Part shown: in pieces, positions 15,665 to 23,097 of the stretch
How positions within the stretch are numbered: position 1 is the stretch's first letter
Layout of the letters: each line of letters begins with the position of its first letter
Source: DATMTS01 sp035564555
Lineage (GTDB): Bacteria; Actinomycetota; Actinomycetes; Actinomycetales; Microbacteriaceae
Reading direction: 5' to 3'
Assembly (NCBI GenBank): GCA_035564555.1
Contig: DATMTS010000077.1
Coordinates: 1 to 32,294, forward strand
Length of the DNA stretch: 32,294 bases
Notes under the pieces: generated by a model
What the model was told of the DNA's origin: nothing
The model's database searches: none
What the model saw: the letters and a program-made list of their open reading frames with translations, nothing else
Position numbers and translations under genes: made by a program

Positions 15665-16524
15665 TCGGGTGCGGTGGCGTTGCTCGCGGCCCACGAAGCG
15701 AGCAGCAGCATCCGTTCGCCCGACGGCGATCCGGGTTCCGCGGCGTAGATCGTGAGGGTCAGGCCCGGCTCCGCCGCCATCTCCAGGCCCTCATAGGCGA
15801 GCGTCAGCTCGCCGACGATCGGATGCCGGAAGGTCTTGAATCCGGTGCCGTGGTGGCGCACGTTGTGCGCGCTCCACCTGCTGCGGAACTCTTCGCTACG
15901 GGTGCAGAGTTCCCCGATCAGGTCGTGCAGCTCCTTGTTGTGCGGGTCTCGGGCGGCTTCGGTGCGCAGGATCGCGACCGTGACCTCGGCGAACATGTCC
16001 CAGTCCGGATAGAACTGATAGGCGCGTTCATCGAGGAACGTGAAACGGGCGATGTTCGGCGGCTCGCCCGGCATGTCGTAGACATCCTTGTAGAACGCAC
16101 GCGCCAGAGCGTTGGCCGCGAGCAGATCCATCCGGCCGTTCCGCACGAACGCGGGGCCGGCGGTGACGGCATCCAATGACCACTGCAGACTCGGGTGCGG
16201 CACCCAGCCCTTCGAGTTGCGCCGTCTCGGCGGTCGCGCGACCGGACTCGCGGCGTGCGCCAGATCGAACAGGTGCGCCCGCTCCGCGTCGTCGAGGAGC
16301 AGAGCCCGGGCGAGGCTGTCGAGCACCTCGGGGGATGCCCCGCTGATCACGCCGCGCTCGAGCCGGGTGTAGTACTCGACGCTGACCCCCGCGAGGGTGG
16401 CGACTTCGCTGCGGCGCAGCCCGTCCACTCGCCGGTTCGATCCCGCTGGCAGCCCGACCTCGCTCGGGGTGACCCGGGCCCGTCGTGAGGTGAGGAACTC
16501 GCGCACCTCAGCTCGATTGTCCAT
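15634..16524 (-). CDS. XRE-type helix-turn-helix regulator with MmyB-like ligand domain
   Basis: The product is a 296-residue transcription factor. The N-terminal helix-turn-helix spans about 9-88 (FLTSRRARVTPSEVGLP, then LRRSEVATLAGVSVEYYTRLE), and the C-terminal MmyB ligand-binding, PAS-like domain spans about 105-275 (DLLAANALARAFY, ARFTFLDERAYQFYPDWD, TFRHPIVGELTLAYEGLE). This family usually represses or activates a neighbouring dehydrogenase or oxidoreductase gene. I chose ATG 16524 because TACCGT-GGAGAG-ATG gives both a Shine-Dalgarno-like sequence and a leaderless-type -10; an upstream in-frame TTG at 16542 is less likely. The last codons run into an inverted repeat. It is divergent from an alcohol dehydrogenase gene across a 13-bp repeat array. 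Confidence 0.92.
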   Translation of the reverse strand: MDNRAEVREFLTSRRARVTPSEVGLPAGSNRRVDGLRRSEVATLAGVSVEYYTRLERGVISGASPEVLDSLARALLLDDAERAHLFDLAHAASPVARPPRRRNSKGWVPHPSLQWSLDAVTAGPAFVRNGRMDLLAANALARAFYKDVYDMPGEPPNIARFTFLDERAYQFYPDWDMFAEVTVAILRTEAARDPHNKELHDLIGELCTRSEEFRSRWSAHNVRHHGTGFKTFRHPIVGELTLAYEGLEMAAEPGLTLTIYAAEPGSPSGERMLLLASWAASNATAPDRTTSVQPNR

Positions 16525-16618
16525 CTCTCCACGGTAAGTCAACCGGTGCGCACCAGCGAGTCCCTCCGGGTACCTCTATCAAGCGAGTCTCCCGCGCGGG
16601 CGATGAACGTGGTGAGGT

Positions 16619-16670
16619 TGATGTCGACAGCTGATGTCGACAGCTGAGGTCGACAGCTGATGTCGACAGT
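16619..16670. repeat. Four 13-bp direct repeats between the XRE regulator and the dehydrogenase gene
   Basis: The unit TGATGTCGACAGC is repeated in phase at 16619, 16632, 16645 and 16658. Copy 3 has one change (TGAGGTCGACAGC) and copy 4 ends in T. Each unit holds a GTCGAC palindrome, extended to TGTCGACA in copies 1, 2 and 4, and junctions create CAGCTG. The array ends 25 bp before the dehydrogenase start, between it and the divergent regulator gene, so it is a good candidate for a repeated operator. Confidence 0.85.
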
Positions 16671-16695
16671 TTGAGAATCCAGGTGAGGAGAACCC

Positions 16696-17718
16696 ATGCG
16701 CGCCGTCGTCATGCACGCCCCCGGAGACGTCCGGGTCGAGCACATCCAGGATCCGGCGATCGTCGAACCGACGGATGCCATCATCCGCGTCACCTCCGCC
16801 TGTATCTGCGGCTCCGACCTGTGGCCGTACCGCGGCATAGAGACGTTGGCGGGTCCCACGCCGATGGGCCACGAATACGTCGGCGTGGTCGAGCAGGTCG
16901 GGTCGGAGGTGCGCGAGATACAGGTGGGCGACTTCGTCGTCGGCTCGTTCGTCGCCTCGGACAACACCTGTGAGATCTGCCAAGCGGGTTTCCAGTCGCG
17001 GTGCATCCACCAGGTCATGATGGGCTCGATCGGCACACAGTCCGAGTACGCCCGCATCCCGCTCGCCGATGGCACACTCGTCAAGGTGCCGGGTGAGCCC
17101 ACCGAACGGCAGGCACGCAGCCTGCTGGCGGCATCCGACGTGCTGGGCACGGGATGGTTCGCGGCGGTCGCCGCGGAGGCCGGGCCCGGTAAGACGGTCG
17201 CCGTCGTAGGCGATGGTGCGGTGGGCCTTCTGGCGATCCTCGCGGCGGAACGACTCGGCGCAGACCGGATCATCGCGATGTCCCGTCACGCGGAGAGGCA
17301 GGCGCTCGCGAAGCAGTTCGGCGCCACCGACATCGTGGAAGAGCGCGGCGAGGCCGGAGTCGCGAAGATCAAGGAGCTCACCGGCGGCTACGGTGCGCAC
17401 TCGACCGTGGAAGCGGTCGGCACCCAGGAATCGATGATGCAGGCCATCCATTCCACACGTCCCGGGGGACACGTCGGTTTCGTCGGTGTCGCCCACGGTG
17501 TGGAACTCGACGGACTCGACCTGTTCTTCTCCACCGTGAGCCTGCTCGGCGGTCCCGCGCCCGTGCGACGCTTCCTGCCCGAACTGATCGACCTGATCAT
17601 GACCGACCGCATCGACCCGGGCAGGGTCTTCGATCTGACCCTTCCGCTGGACGCCGCCGCCGAGGGCTACAAGGCCATGGACGAGCGTCGGGCCACCAAG
17701 GTGCTGCTGACCCCGTGA
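16696..17718 (+). CDS. Zinc-dependent medium-chain alcohol dehydrogenase
   Basis: The product is a 340-residue NAD(P)-dependent MDR oxidoreductase. Catalytic zinc ligands C38 (CICGSD) and H59-E60 (MGHEYVG) are present, and the Rossmann motif is VAVVGDGAVGLLA at about 170. The structural-zinc loop has only C92, C95 and C103; the usual third cysteine is G98 (CEICQAGFQSRC), a pattern I associate with a subfamily that probably lacks that zinc. GAGGAG lies upstream of the ATG. It is divergent from the MmyB-type regulator, which likely controls it, and its stop overlaps the following transporter gene by GTGA. The substrate is not evident. Confidence 0.94.
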   Translation: MRAVVMHAPGDVRVEHIQDPAIVEPTDAIIRVTSACICGSDLWPYRGIETLAGPTPMGHEYVGVVEQVGSEVREIQVGDFVVGSFVASDNTCEICQAGFQSRCIHQVMMGSIGTQSEYARIPLADGTLVKVPGEPTERQARSLLAASDVLGTGWFAAVAAEAGPGKTVAVVGDGAVGLLAILAAERLGADRIIAMSRHAERQALAKQFGATDIVEERGEAGVAKIKELTGGYGAHSTVEAVGTQESMMQAIHSTRPGGHVGFVGVAHGVELDGLDLFFSTVSLLGGPAPVRRFLPELIDLIMTDRIDPGRVFDLTLPLDAAAEGYKAMDERRATKVLLTP

Positions 17719-18977
17719 CTCCTCGCAACCCCTCGCGGCACGTCGGCGCGGCCCTGGCGACCCTCATGATGATGCTCACCGTCTTCGGGCCGATCTCCAT
17801 GGACCTCTACCTTCCGGTGCTCCCGGCGCTCACCTCCGAGCTCGGCGCGGTCACGTCGATGGCTCAGCTCACCGTGACCGCGTGCCTGATCGGGCTTGCC
17901 GTCGGCCAGGTGATCGCAGGACCGCTTTCCGACCGATTCGGCAGGCGGACGCCGCTGCTCATAGGCATCGCGGCGTACATCGCGACCTCGGCCCTGTGCG
18001 CGGCATGCCCGACGATCGAGACGCTGATCCTCGCCCGACTCACCCAGGGCCTGGCCGGCGCCGTCGGCATCGTGATCGCGCAGGCCGCCGGACGGGATGT
18101 CTACCGAGGCGGCGCCCTGATCCGCTACTACGGCAGGCTGACCGTGCTCGGCGGGCTCGCCGCCGTCATCGGCCCGTTGATCGGCGGACAGCTGGCACGC
18201 GTCACCGATTGGCGCGGCCTGTTCCTCTTCCTCGCGGCGATCGGGGTGGCGCTGTTGGTCGCCGCCGCAGCGATCTTCCGCGAGACGCTTCCCGTGGAGC
18301 AGCGCACCGTCGGCGGTTTGCGCCAGACGGCCCGTGACTTCCGCCGGCTGCTCTCCGACCGGCTGTTCCTGGGCGCCGTGTTGATCACCGGCTTCGTCAG
18401 CGCCGCCCTGTTCGCCTATCTCGCCGGTGCCACCTACATCCTCCAGGGCATCTATGGTCTGAGCCCGCAGGGTTACTCGCTGGCTTTCGGACTCAACTCC
18501 GCGGGCTTCATGGTCTTCGGCTATCTTGCGGGTCGTTCCGCTGACCGCTGGTCTGAACGCGGCACCCTGCTGACGGGCGTCGGCATGTGTGCCGCGGGTG
18601 CATCGGGGCTCCTCGTGACGGGCCTGTTCGGGTTGCCGTTGCCGGTGGTCATCGTCTCGCTGCTCGTCATGGTCTCCGGCGTCGCCGTCACCTCGCCGCC
18701 GACCACTTCGCTGGCGCTGGCCGACTACCCGGAGCTCGCCGGCACCGCCTCGTCGGTGCTCGGGCTCACCCGGTTCGCGTTCGGCGGCATCGCAGCGCCC
18801 CTCGTCGGCCTGGGGGGAGCACAGACCGTGTTGCCGCTTGGAGTCGTGACGGTGACGAGCGTGGCCTTGGCCGTCATCGTCCACGTCGCCTTCGTCGGGC
18901 GTGAGCGTGTGCCGCGGATCGTCGACCCGGTCGCGCGCGCTGCAACGGGAGCCATCCGATCGGTCACCAGCGAATGA
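17715..18977 (+). CDS. Bcr/CflA-family MFS multidrug efflux transporter
   Basis: The 420-residue transporter has about 12 hydrophobic segments. ISMDLYLPVLPAL at about 27-39 and motif A GPLSDRFGRR at 69-78 are typical of the Bcr/CflA (drug:H+ antiporter DHA1) group; TQGLAGAVGIVIAQAAGRDVY is the corresponding motif C region. The GTG start at 17715 overlaps the dehydrogenase stop (GTGA), so both are one operon and translationally coupled. Together with the dehydrogenase and the MmyB-type regulator it suggests detoxification of an aldehyde, alcohol or drug: modify, then export (inference). It converges with purD across 37 bp. Confidence 0.93.
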   Translation: MTPRNPSRHVGAALATLMMMLTVFGPISMDLYLPVLPALTSELGAVTSMAQLTVTACLIGLAVGQVIAGPLSDRFGRRTPLLIGIAAYIATSALCAACPTIETLILARLTQGLAGAVGIVIAQAAGRDVYRGGALIRYYGRLTVLGGLAAVIGPLIGGQLARVTDWRGLFLFLAAIGVALLVAAAAIFRETLPVEQRTVGGLRQTARDFRRLLSDRLFLGAVLITGFVSAALFAYLAGATYILQGIYGLSPQGYSLAFGLNSAGFMVFGYLAGRSADRWSERGTLLTGVGMCAAGASGLLVTGLFGLPLPVVIVSLLVMVSGVAVTSPPTTSLALADYPELAGTASSVLGLTRFAFGGIAAPLVGLGGAQTVLPLGVVTVTSVALAVIVHVAFVGRERVPRIVDPVARAATGAIRSVTSE

Positions 18978-19014
18978 GCCGCGCCGGCCAGGCGCCGGGC
19001 ACGGTGAGTAGTGG

Positions 19015-20295
19015 TCAGGCCACGCGTTCGGCGATGTCGGTGCGGAACTGGCCGCCTTCGAGCTCGATCAGCCTGGTCGCGCGGTAGGCACGCTCGCGTG
19101 CCTGCGCGAAGGTGGTGCCGAGCGCGGAGACCGTGAGCACGCGCCCCCCGGTCGCGACCAGTTGCTCGTTCACCTCACTCGATGCGGCCTCCGGCGTTTC
19201 GGCTGCCCGAGCCGTGGCCGCATGGAAGATCTGCACCTCGTCGACCGCGGCGGCGGCATCCAGCCCGCGGATCGGGCGGCCGGTGGCCGGCGCGACCGGG
19301 TAGCCCTCGCTGGCGAGCACGACGGCGACCGCCACGTCCAACGCGAACTCGGGATGCGGCATCCCGGACAAGGCGCCGGTGGCTGCCGCGTACATCAGCG
19401 CCGAAAGCGGAGTCACCAGGCGCGGCAGCACGACCTGGGTCTCCGGGTCTCCGAACCGCGCATTGAACTCGATGACGCGGATGCCCGCATCCGTCACGAT
19501 CAGGCCGCAGTAGAGCAGCCCGATGAACGGCGTCTGCTCGGCGGCCAACTGACGCACGGTCGGCAGGGCGACGGTGGCGATGACCTCGTCGACGAACGAG
19601 TCAGGCAGCCACGGAAGCGGCGAATATGCCCCCATGCCGCCCGTGTTCGGGCCCTCGTCGCCGTCGAGCAGGCGCTTGTAATCCTGAGCGGGTGAGAGGG
19701 GAAGCACGTTGTGTCCGTCGCTGAGCAGGAAAAGCGACACCTCCTGGCCTTCGAGGAACTCCTCGATCAGCACGCCGCCGTGCTCCAGATACGTCGTCGC
19801 ATGTTCGCGAGCGGCGTCCCGGTCGTCGGTGACCAGAACGCCCTTGCCGGCCGCGAGCCCGTCGGCCTTGACCACGTACGGCGCGCCGAACTCGTCGAGC
19901 GCCCGCTCGGCCTCGGCGAGGGTGCCGGCCCTTTTCGCGCGCCCCGTCGGGACGCCCGCGGCCTCCATGACGCGCTTGGCGAAGGTCTTGGAACCCTCCA
20001 GCTGCGCCGCAGCCTGACCGGGACCGAAGACGGCGATGCCGCGGGTGCGCACGGCGTCGGCGACGCCGGCCACGAGCGGCGCCTCCGGCCCGATGACCAC
20101 GAGATCGACGGCGTTCGAGATGGCGAAATCGGCCACGGCATCCGGGTTGTTCGCGTTGAGATCGATGGTGCGTGCATCGGCCGCGATGCCTGCGTTGCCG
20201 GGAGCGGCGATGACCTCGTGCCCCGCCTCCTCGGAGAGCAGAGCCAGGATGATGGCGTGCTCACGCGCGCCGGAACCGAGTACCAGGATCTTCAC
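19015..20295 (-). CDS. purD: Phosphoribosylamine-glycine ligase (GAR synthetase)
   Basis: PurD joins glycine to phosphoribosylamine, step two of purine synthesis. The 426-residue ATP-grasp protein begins MKILVLGSGAREHAI, and shows EGSKTFAKRVMEAAGVPTGRA, DGDEGPNTGGMGAYSPLPWL and VIEFNARFGDPETQVVLPRL, all strongly conserved in PurD. The GTG start at 20295 has no ribosome-binding site; TACGAT ends seven bases upstream on the minus strand, so a leaderless transcript is likely. The gene is divergent from the sterol-carrier-like gene and not in an operon with other purine genes. Confidence 0.97.
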   Translation of the reverse strand: MKILVLGSGAREHAIILALLSEEAGHEVIAAPGNAGIAADARTIDLNANNPDAVADFAISNAVDLVVIGPEAPLVAGVADAVRTRGIAVFGPGQAAAQLEGSKTFAKRVMEAAGVPTGRAKRAGTLAEAERALDEFGAPYVVKADGLAAGKGVLVTDDRDAAREHATTYLEHGGVLIEEFLEGQEVSLFLLSDGHNVLPLSPAQDYKRLLDGDEGPNTGGMGAYSPLPWLPDSFVDEVIATVALPTVRQLAAEQTPFIGLLYCGLIVTDAGIRVIEFNARFGDPETQVVLPRLVTPLSALMYAAATGALSGMPHPEFALDVAVAVVLASEGYPVAPATGRPIRGLDAAAAVDEVQIFHAATARAAETPEAASSEVNEQLVATGGRVLTVSALGTTFAQARERAYRATRLIELEGGQFRTDIAERVA

Positions 20296-20331
20296 GCGAT
20301 CAATCGTAGCGATGGGTCGCGGGTGCGGATG

Positions 20332-20417
20332 CGGGGTGGACCGCCGGGAGCGGGGGAAGGCAGTGGCGAGGGTGGAGGGGCGGTCGGACGGCCGGGCGGC
20401 CGGGGGAACAGGGGCGG
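20332..20417 (+). other. G-rich tract between purD and the sterol-carrier-like gene
   Basis: The + strand carries many G runs in about 85 bases (GCGGGG, CCGGGAGCGGGGG, GAGGGTGGAGGGG, CCGGGCGGCCGGGGG, CAGGGG). Several groups of four G-runs of three or more with short loops are possible, so a G-quadruplex is conceivable. It lies upstream of the + gene and covers the region upstream of the purD promoter on the other strand. Confidence 0.45.
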
Positions 20418-20443
20418 CAGCGCCGTGGATGCATTATGGATGC

Positions 20444-20824
20444 ATGGCACGGGTGCGGATCGCGGATGAGCAGGGCGAGGCATCCGTTCGTGAGGCTCTC
20501 GCCGCCAGCGATCGGGACGGAACCGGGACGGGAGCCGCGGACCGCAACACGACCGCGACGGCTGTGCGCTATCTTCTGCAGTTGCTGGCCGAACGCGCTC
20601 CGGGGAACACTGTCGAGGTGCGGGTGCCGCCATTCGGCGCCGTGCAGTGCATCGAGGGTCCGCGGCACACGCGCGGCACGCCGCCCAACGTGGTCGAGAC
20701 GGATGCTGCCACCTGGCTGGATCTGGCGAGCGGTCGTGCGTCGTGGACCGATGCCGTGTCATCCGGGCGCGTGCACGCGTCAGGCTCTCGAGCCGATCTG
20801 AGCGCACAGCTGCCACTGGTCTGA
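20444..20824 (+). CDS. Sterol-carrier-family (SCP2/MDMPI-like) small protein
   Basis: The 126-residue cytosolic protein is of a type widely conserved in actinobacteria beside purF. The core VEVRVPPFGAVQCIEG followed by RHTRGTPPNVVETDAATW and SGRVHASGSRADLSAQLPL is what I recognise from proteins annotated as sterol carrier family or maleylpyruvate isomerase C-terminal-like; the biochemical role is unknown. The ATG at 20444 follows CATTAT-GGATGC, a -10 at leaderless spacing; an in-frame ATG at 20429 would add five residues. A 67-bp palindromic element begins 49 bp after the stop. The neighbourhood (purD, purF, purM) suggests a conserved link to purine genes, but no function can be derived. Confidence 0.82.
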   Translation: MARVRIADEQGEASVREALAASDRDGTGTGAADRNTTATAVRYLLQLLAERAPGNTVEVRVPPFGAVQCIEGPRHTRGTPPNVVETDAATWLDLASGRASWTDAVSSGRVHASGSRADLSAQLPLV

Positions 20825-20873
20825 GCCGTTTCCGGCCGGCCGCGATGGCAAGCGGTCGGCGGTCAGGAGCGCT

Positions 20874-20940
20874 TCGAAATCAGGTGAGACGGTGCTTCGG
20901 CTGGATAATCCAGTCGGCACCCGGTCTGACCTGATTTCGA
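20874..20940. repeat. 67-bp palindromic element, copy A
   Basis: TCGAAATCAGGT (20874-20885) and ACCTGATTTCGA (20929-20940) are perfect terminal arms, extending to 17 bp with one mismatch. The exact centre (20907) lies in CTGGATAATCCAG, itself a palindrome. A second copy of identical length is at 32146-32212. It lies between two + genes and is much less GC-rich than its surroundings. Confidence 0.9.
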
Positions 20941-21040
20941 TACGGGTGGGGGGAGTGACGCGGTGCGGCGAACGGCCCAGCGCGTGGGCGACCGGTCCAG
21001 GCGGATGACGTGCTCAGCGACGGTGCGAGACAATGGAAGC

Positions 21041-21451
21041 ATGCCCGAACGCGATTCTGAGACCGTGACCGAAGAGACGGTGCGGGTACGGCGTTCGCCG
21101 CGCTACGCCCGGTTCATGATCGTCGGCGCGGTGTTCTTCGTGATCGTCGCTTTCGTGCTCACCTACTCGCTGCCGCAGGGCCAGGGGTATGACCGTAATG
21201 CCGTGTTCGGCTATCTGGCGTTGGTCGCGATCGCGGTCGGTCTGGGCCTGGGCGCGGTCGTCGCGTTGGCATTCGACAGGCGTTCCTCCCGTCGCGCAGC
21301 CACGGTCGCCGCCGACCGGGTGGGTGTGCATTCCCCCGAGGCCGAGGCCGACGGCGGCCCCGGCGAAGCGGTCACCGCGTCAGACAGTGCCGGAGACGTG
21401 CCGACGGATCCGCCTCAGGATGCTTCGCCGCACGACGACGACCCCCGTTGA
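21041..21451 (+). CDS. Small two-helix membrane protein, unknown function
   Basis: The product is a 136-residue protein with a charged N-terminus (MPERDSETVTEETVRVRRSPRYARF), two hydrophobic helices at about 26-44 and 57-81 joined by a short loop (LPQGQGYDRNAVFG), and a long acidic, Ser/Pro/Asp-rich cytosolic tail. The pattern RRSPRYARFMIVGAV and VFGYLALVAIAVGLGLGAVVAL resembles conserved actinobacterial small membrane proteins near purF; I know no function. I chose ATG 21041 because GACAAT-GGAAGC-ATG gives a leaderless-type promoter; the frame is open upstream but poor in coding signal. It converges with purF across 21 bp. Confidence 0.75.
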   Translation: MPERDSETVTEETVRVRRSPRYARFMIVGAVFFVIVAFVLTYSLPQGQGYDRNAVFGYLALVAIAVGLGLGAVVALAFDRRSSRRAATVAADRVGVHSPEAEADGGPGEAVTASDSAGDVPTDPPQDASPHDDDPR

Positions 21452-21472
21452 GTCGCACGAGCGCCGCCTCCC

Positions 21473-22933
21473 TCAGCTGAGTTGCGTGCGCTCGACCCAC
21501 TCCAGGTATTCGGGTGTCACGGTGCCGGTCACGTACTCGCCGGTGAAACAGCTCATCTCGAGATCGGTGATCAGCGACTGGCCCTCGAGGATGGCATCCT
21601 GCATGTCGGCGACCTCCTGATAGATCAGGTTGTCCGCGCCGAGTTCGATCGCGATCTCCGGGATCTTGCGCCCCGCTGCGATCAACTCGCCCCGGGAGGG
21701 CATGTTGATGCCGTAGACATGCGGGAAGCGCACCGGCGGGGCCGCCGACGTGAAGGTGACCTTGTTCGCTCCGGCGGCACGGGCCATGTCGACGATCTCC
21801 TTCGAGGTCGTGCCGCGCACGATCGAGTCGTCGACGATGAGGATGTTCTTGCCCTTGAACTCCGAGCTCATCGCGTTCAGCTTCTGCCGAACGCTCTTCT
21901 TGCGCTGCGCCTGACCGGGCATGATGAAGGTTCGGCCGACGTACCGGTTCTTGTAGAAGCCCTCGCGGTACTCGACGCCGAGCTTCTGGGCCACCTGGGA
22001 TGCCGCCGGTCGGGACGAATCAGGAATGGGCATCACGACGTCGATGTCGCCCATGGGCGTGTACTGGGCGACGGTGTCGGCGAGCCGGTTGCCGAGTCGC
22101 AGTCGGGCCTCGTACACCGAGATGCCGTTCATCACCGAGTCGGGGCGAGCCAGATACACATACTCGAAGGAGCATGGAACAAGTCGCGGGTTCGCCGCGC
22201 ACTGACGGGAGAACAGTTCACCCTGCGTCGTGATGAAGACCGCCTCGCCAGGCGCGACGTCCCGAACCACCTCATAGCCGGATGCTTCGAGCACTACCGA
22301 CTCGGAGCTCACGATCCACTCGTCGCCCAGCAGGCCGGCGGTGCGACGTCCCAGAACGAGCGGCCGGATGCCGTACGGGTCGCGGAACGCGAGAAGACCG
22401 TGTCCGGCGATCATGGCGATGGCGGCATATGAGCCTTCGACGCGCTCGTGCACGTTGGCGACCGCTTGGAACACCTGGTCGGGGTCGAGGTCGAGGCCGG
22501 AGACCTTCGCCTGCAGTTCGGTGGCGAGCACGTTGAGCAGCATCTCGGTGTCGCTCGTGGAGTTGACATGCCTGCGGTCGATGTGGAACAGGTCGTCGGC
22601 CAGTTCACGCGTATTCGTCAGATTGCCGTTGTGCACCAGGATGATGCCGTACGGCGCGTTGACATAGAACGGCTGAGCCTCCTGCTCGTTGCCGGCATCG
22701 CCCTTGGTCGCGTAACGCACATGACCCAGACCCATCGAGCCGAGAAGCGAGCGCATGTCGCGTGTGCGGAACGCCTCGCGAACCTGGCCCTTGGCCTTGT
22801 GGATGTGGAAGGTGTTGCCCTCGGCGGTCGCGATGCCGGTGGAGTCCTGCCCACGATGCTGCAGAAGGAGGAGGCTGTCGTAGACCTGCTGATTGACCGG
22901 CTCTGCGGAGACGATGCCGACGATGCCGCACAT
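21473..22933 (-). CDS. purF: Amidophosphoribosyltransferase
   Basis: PurF commits PRPP to purine synthesis by forming phosphoribosylamine. The start is fixed at ATG 22933 because the next codon is Cys2, the N-terminal nucleophile (MCGIVGIVSAEP); no propeptide is present, although the frame stays open for 39 codons upstream. The 486-residue protein has the glutaminase half with LLQHRGQDSTGIA and GNLTNTRELAD, and the phosphoribosyltransferase half with PIPDSSRPAA and the PRPP loop ILIVDDSIVRGTTS. AGGAG lies upstream at a long spacing of about 12 bases. It is divergent from purM across 164 bp. Confidence 0.97.
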   Translation of the reverse strand: MCGIVGIVSAEPVNQQVYDSLLLLQHRGQDSTGIATAEGNTFHIHKAKGQVREAFRTRDMRSLLGSMGLGHVRYATKGDAGNEQEAQPFYVNAPYGIILVHNGNLTNTRELADDLFHIDRRHVNSTSDTEMLLNVLATELQAKVSGLDLDPDQVFQAVANVHERVEGSYAAIAMIAGHGLLAFRDPYGIRPLVLGRRTAGLLGDEWIVSSESVVLEASGYEVVRDVAPGEAVFITTQGELFSRQCAANPRLVPCSFEYVYLARPDSVMNGISVYEARLRLGNRLADTVAQYTPMGDIDVVMPIPDSSRPAASQVAQKLGVEYREGFYKNRYVGRTFIMPGQAQRKKSVRQKLNAMSSEFKGKNILIVDDSIVRGTTSKEIVDMARAAGANKVTFTSAAPPVRFPHVYGINMPSRGELIAAGRKIPEIAIELGADNLIYQEVADMQDAILEGQSLITDLEMSCFTGEYVTGTVTPEYLEWVERTQLS

Positions 22934-23097
22934 GCTGGCGAGATGCTCCTGGAATGAAGGGATGCGCGCCCGGATTCGGACCCGGTTAAGTCTCGCACAC
23001 GCGCGGCTGGACGGAGGCTGGAGCTTGCCGAGGTCGCGGGCCGCTCGCATGCCGCCTCCGCGAGGCGTTCCGAGCGCCGCCCGGTACCCTTGGAGGC
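22934..23097. promoter_or_regulatory. purF/purM divergent promoter region
   Basis: This 164-bp gap serves both genes. TACCCT (23085-23090) ends seven bases before the purM ATG, with GGAGG in between. On the purF side no clear -10/-35 pair was recognised. I saw no palindrome that would mark a purine repressor box and no riboswitch-like fold. Confidence 0.45.

Noticed and set aside
16619..16670. CRISPR-like array
   Set aside because: The repeats are 13 bp and directly abutting, with no spacers and no cas genes nearby.
20428..20446. Double GGATGCAT as an operator for the sterol-carrier-like gene
   Set aside because: It is explained by two occurrences of the genome-wide GGATGC word next to an ATG start; no further symmetry was found.
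22934..23050. N-terminal extension or propeptide of PurF
   Set aside because: The extension has no conservation signal and MCGI places Cys2 directly after the start, which is the mature form in enzymes without a propeptide.
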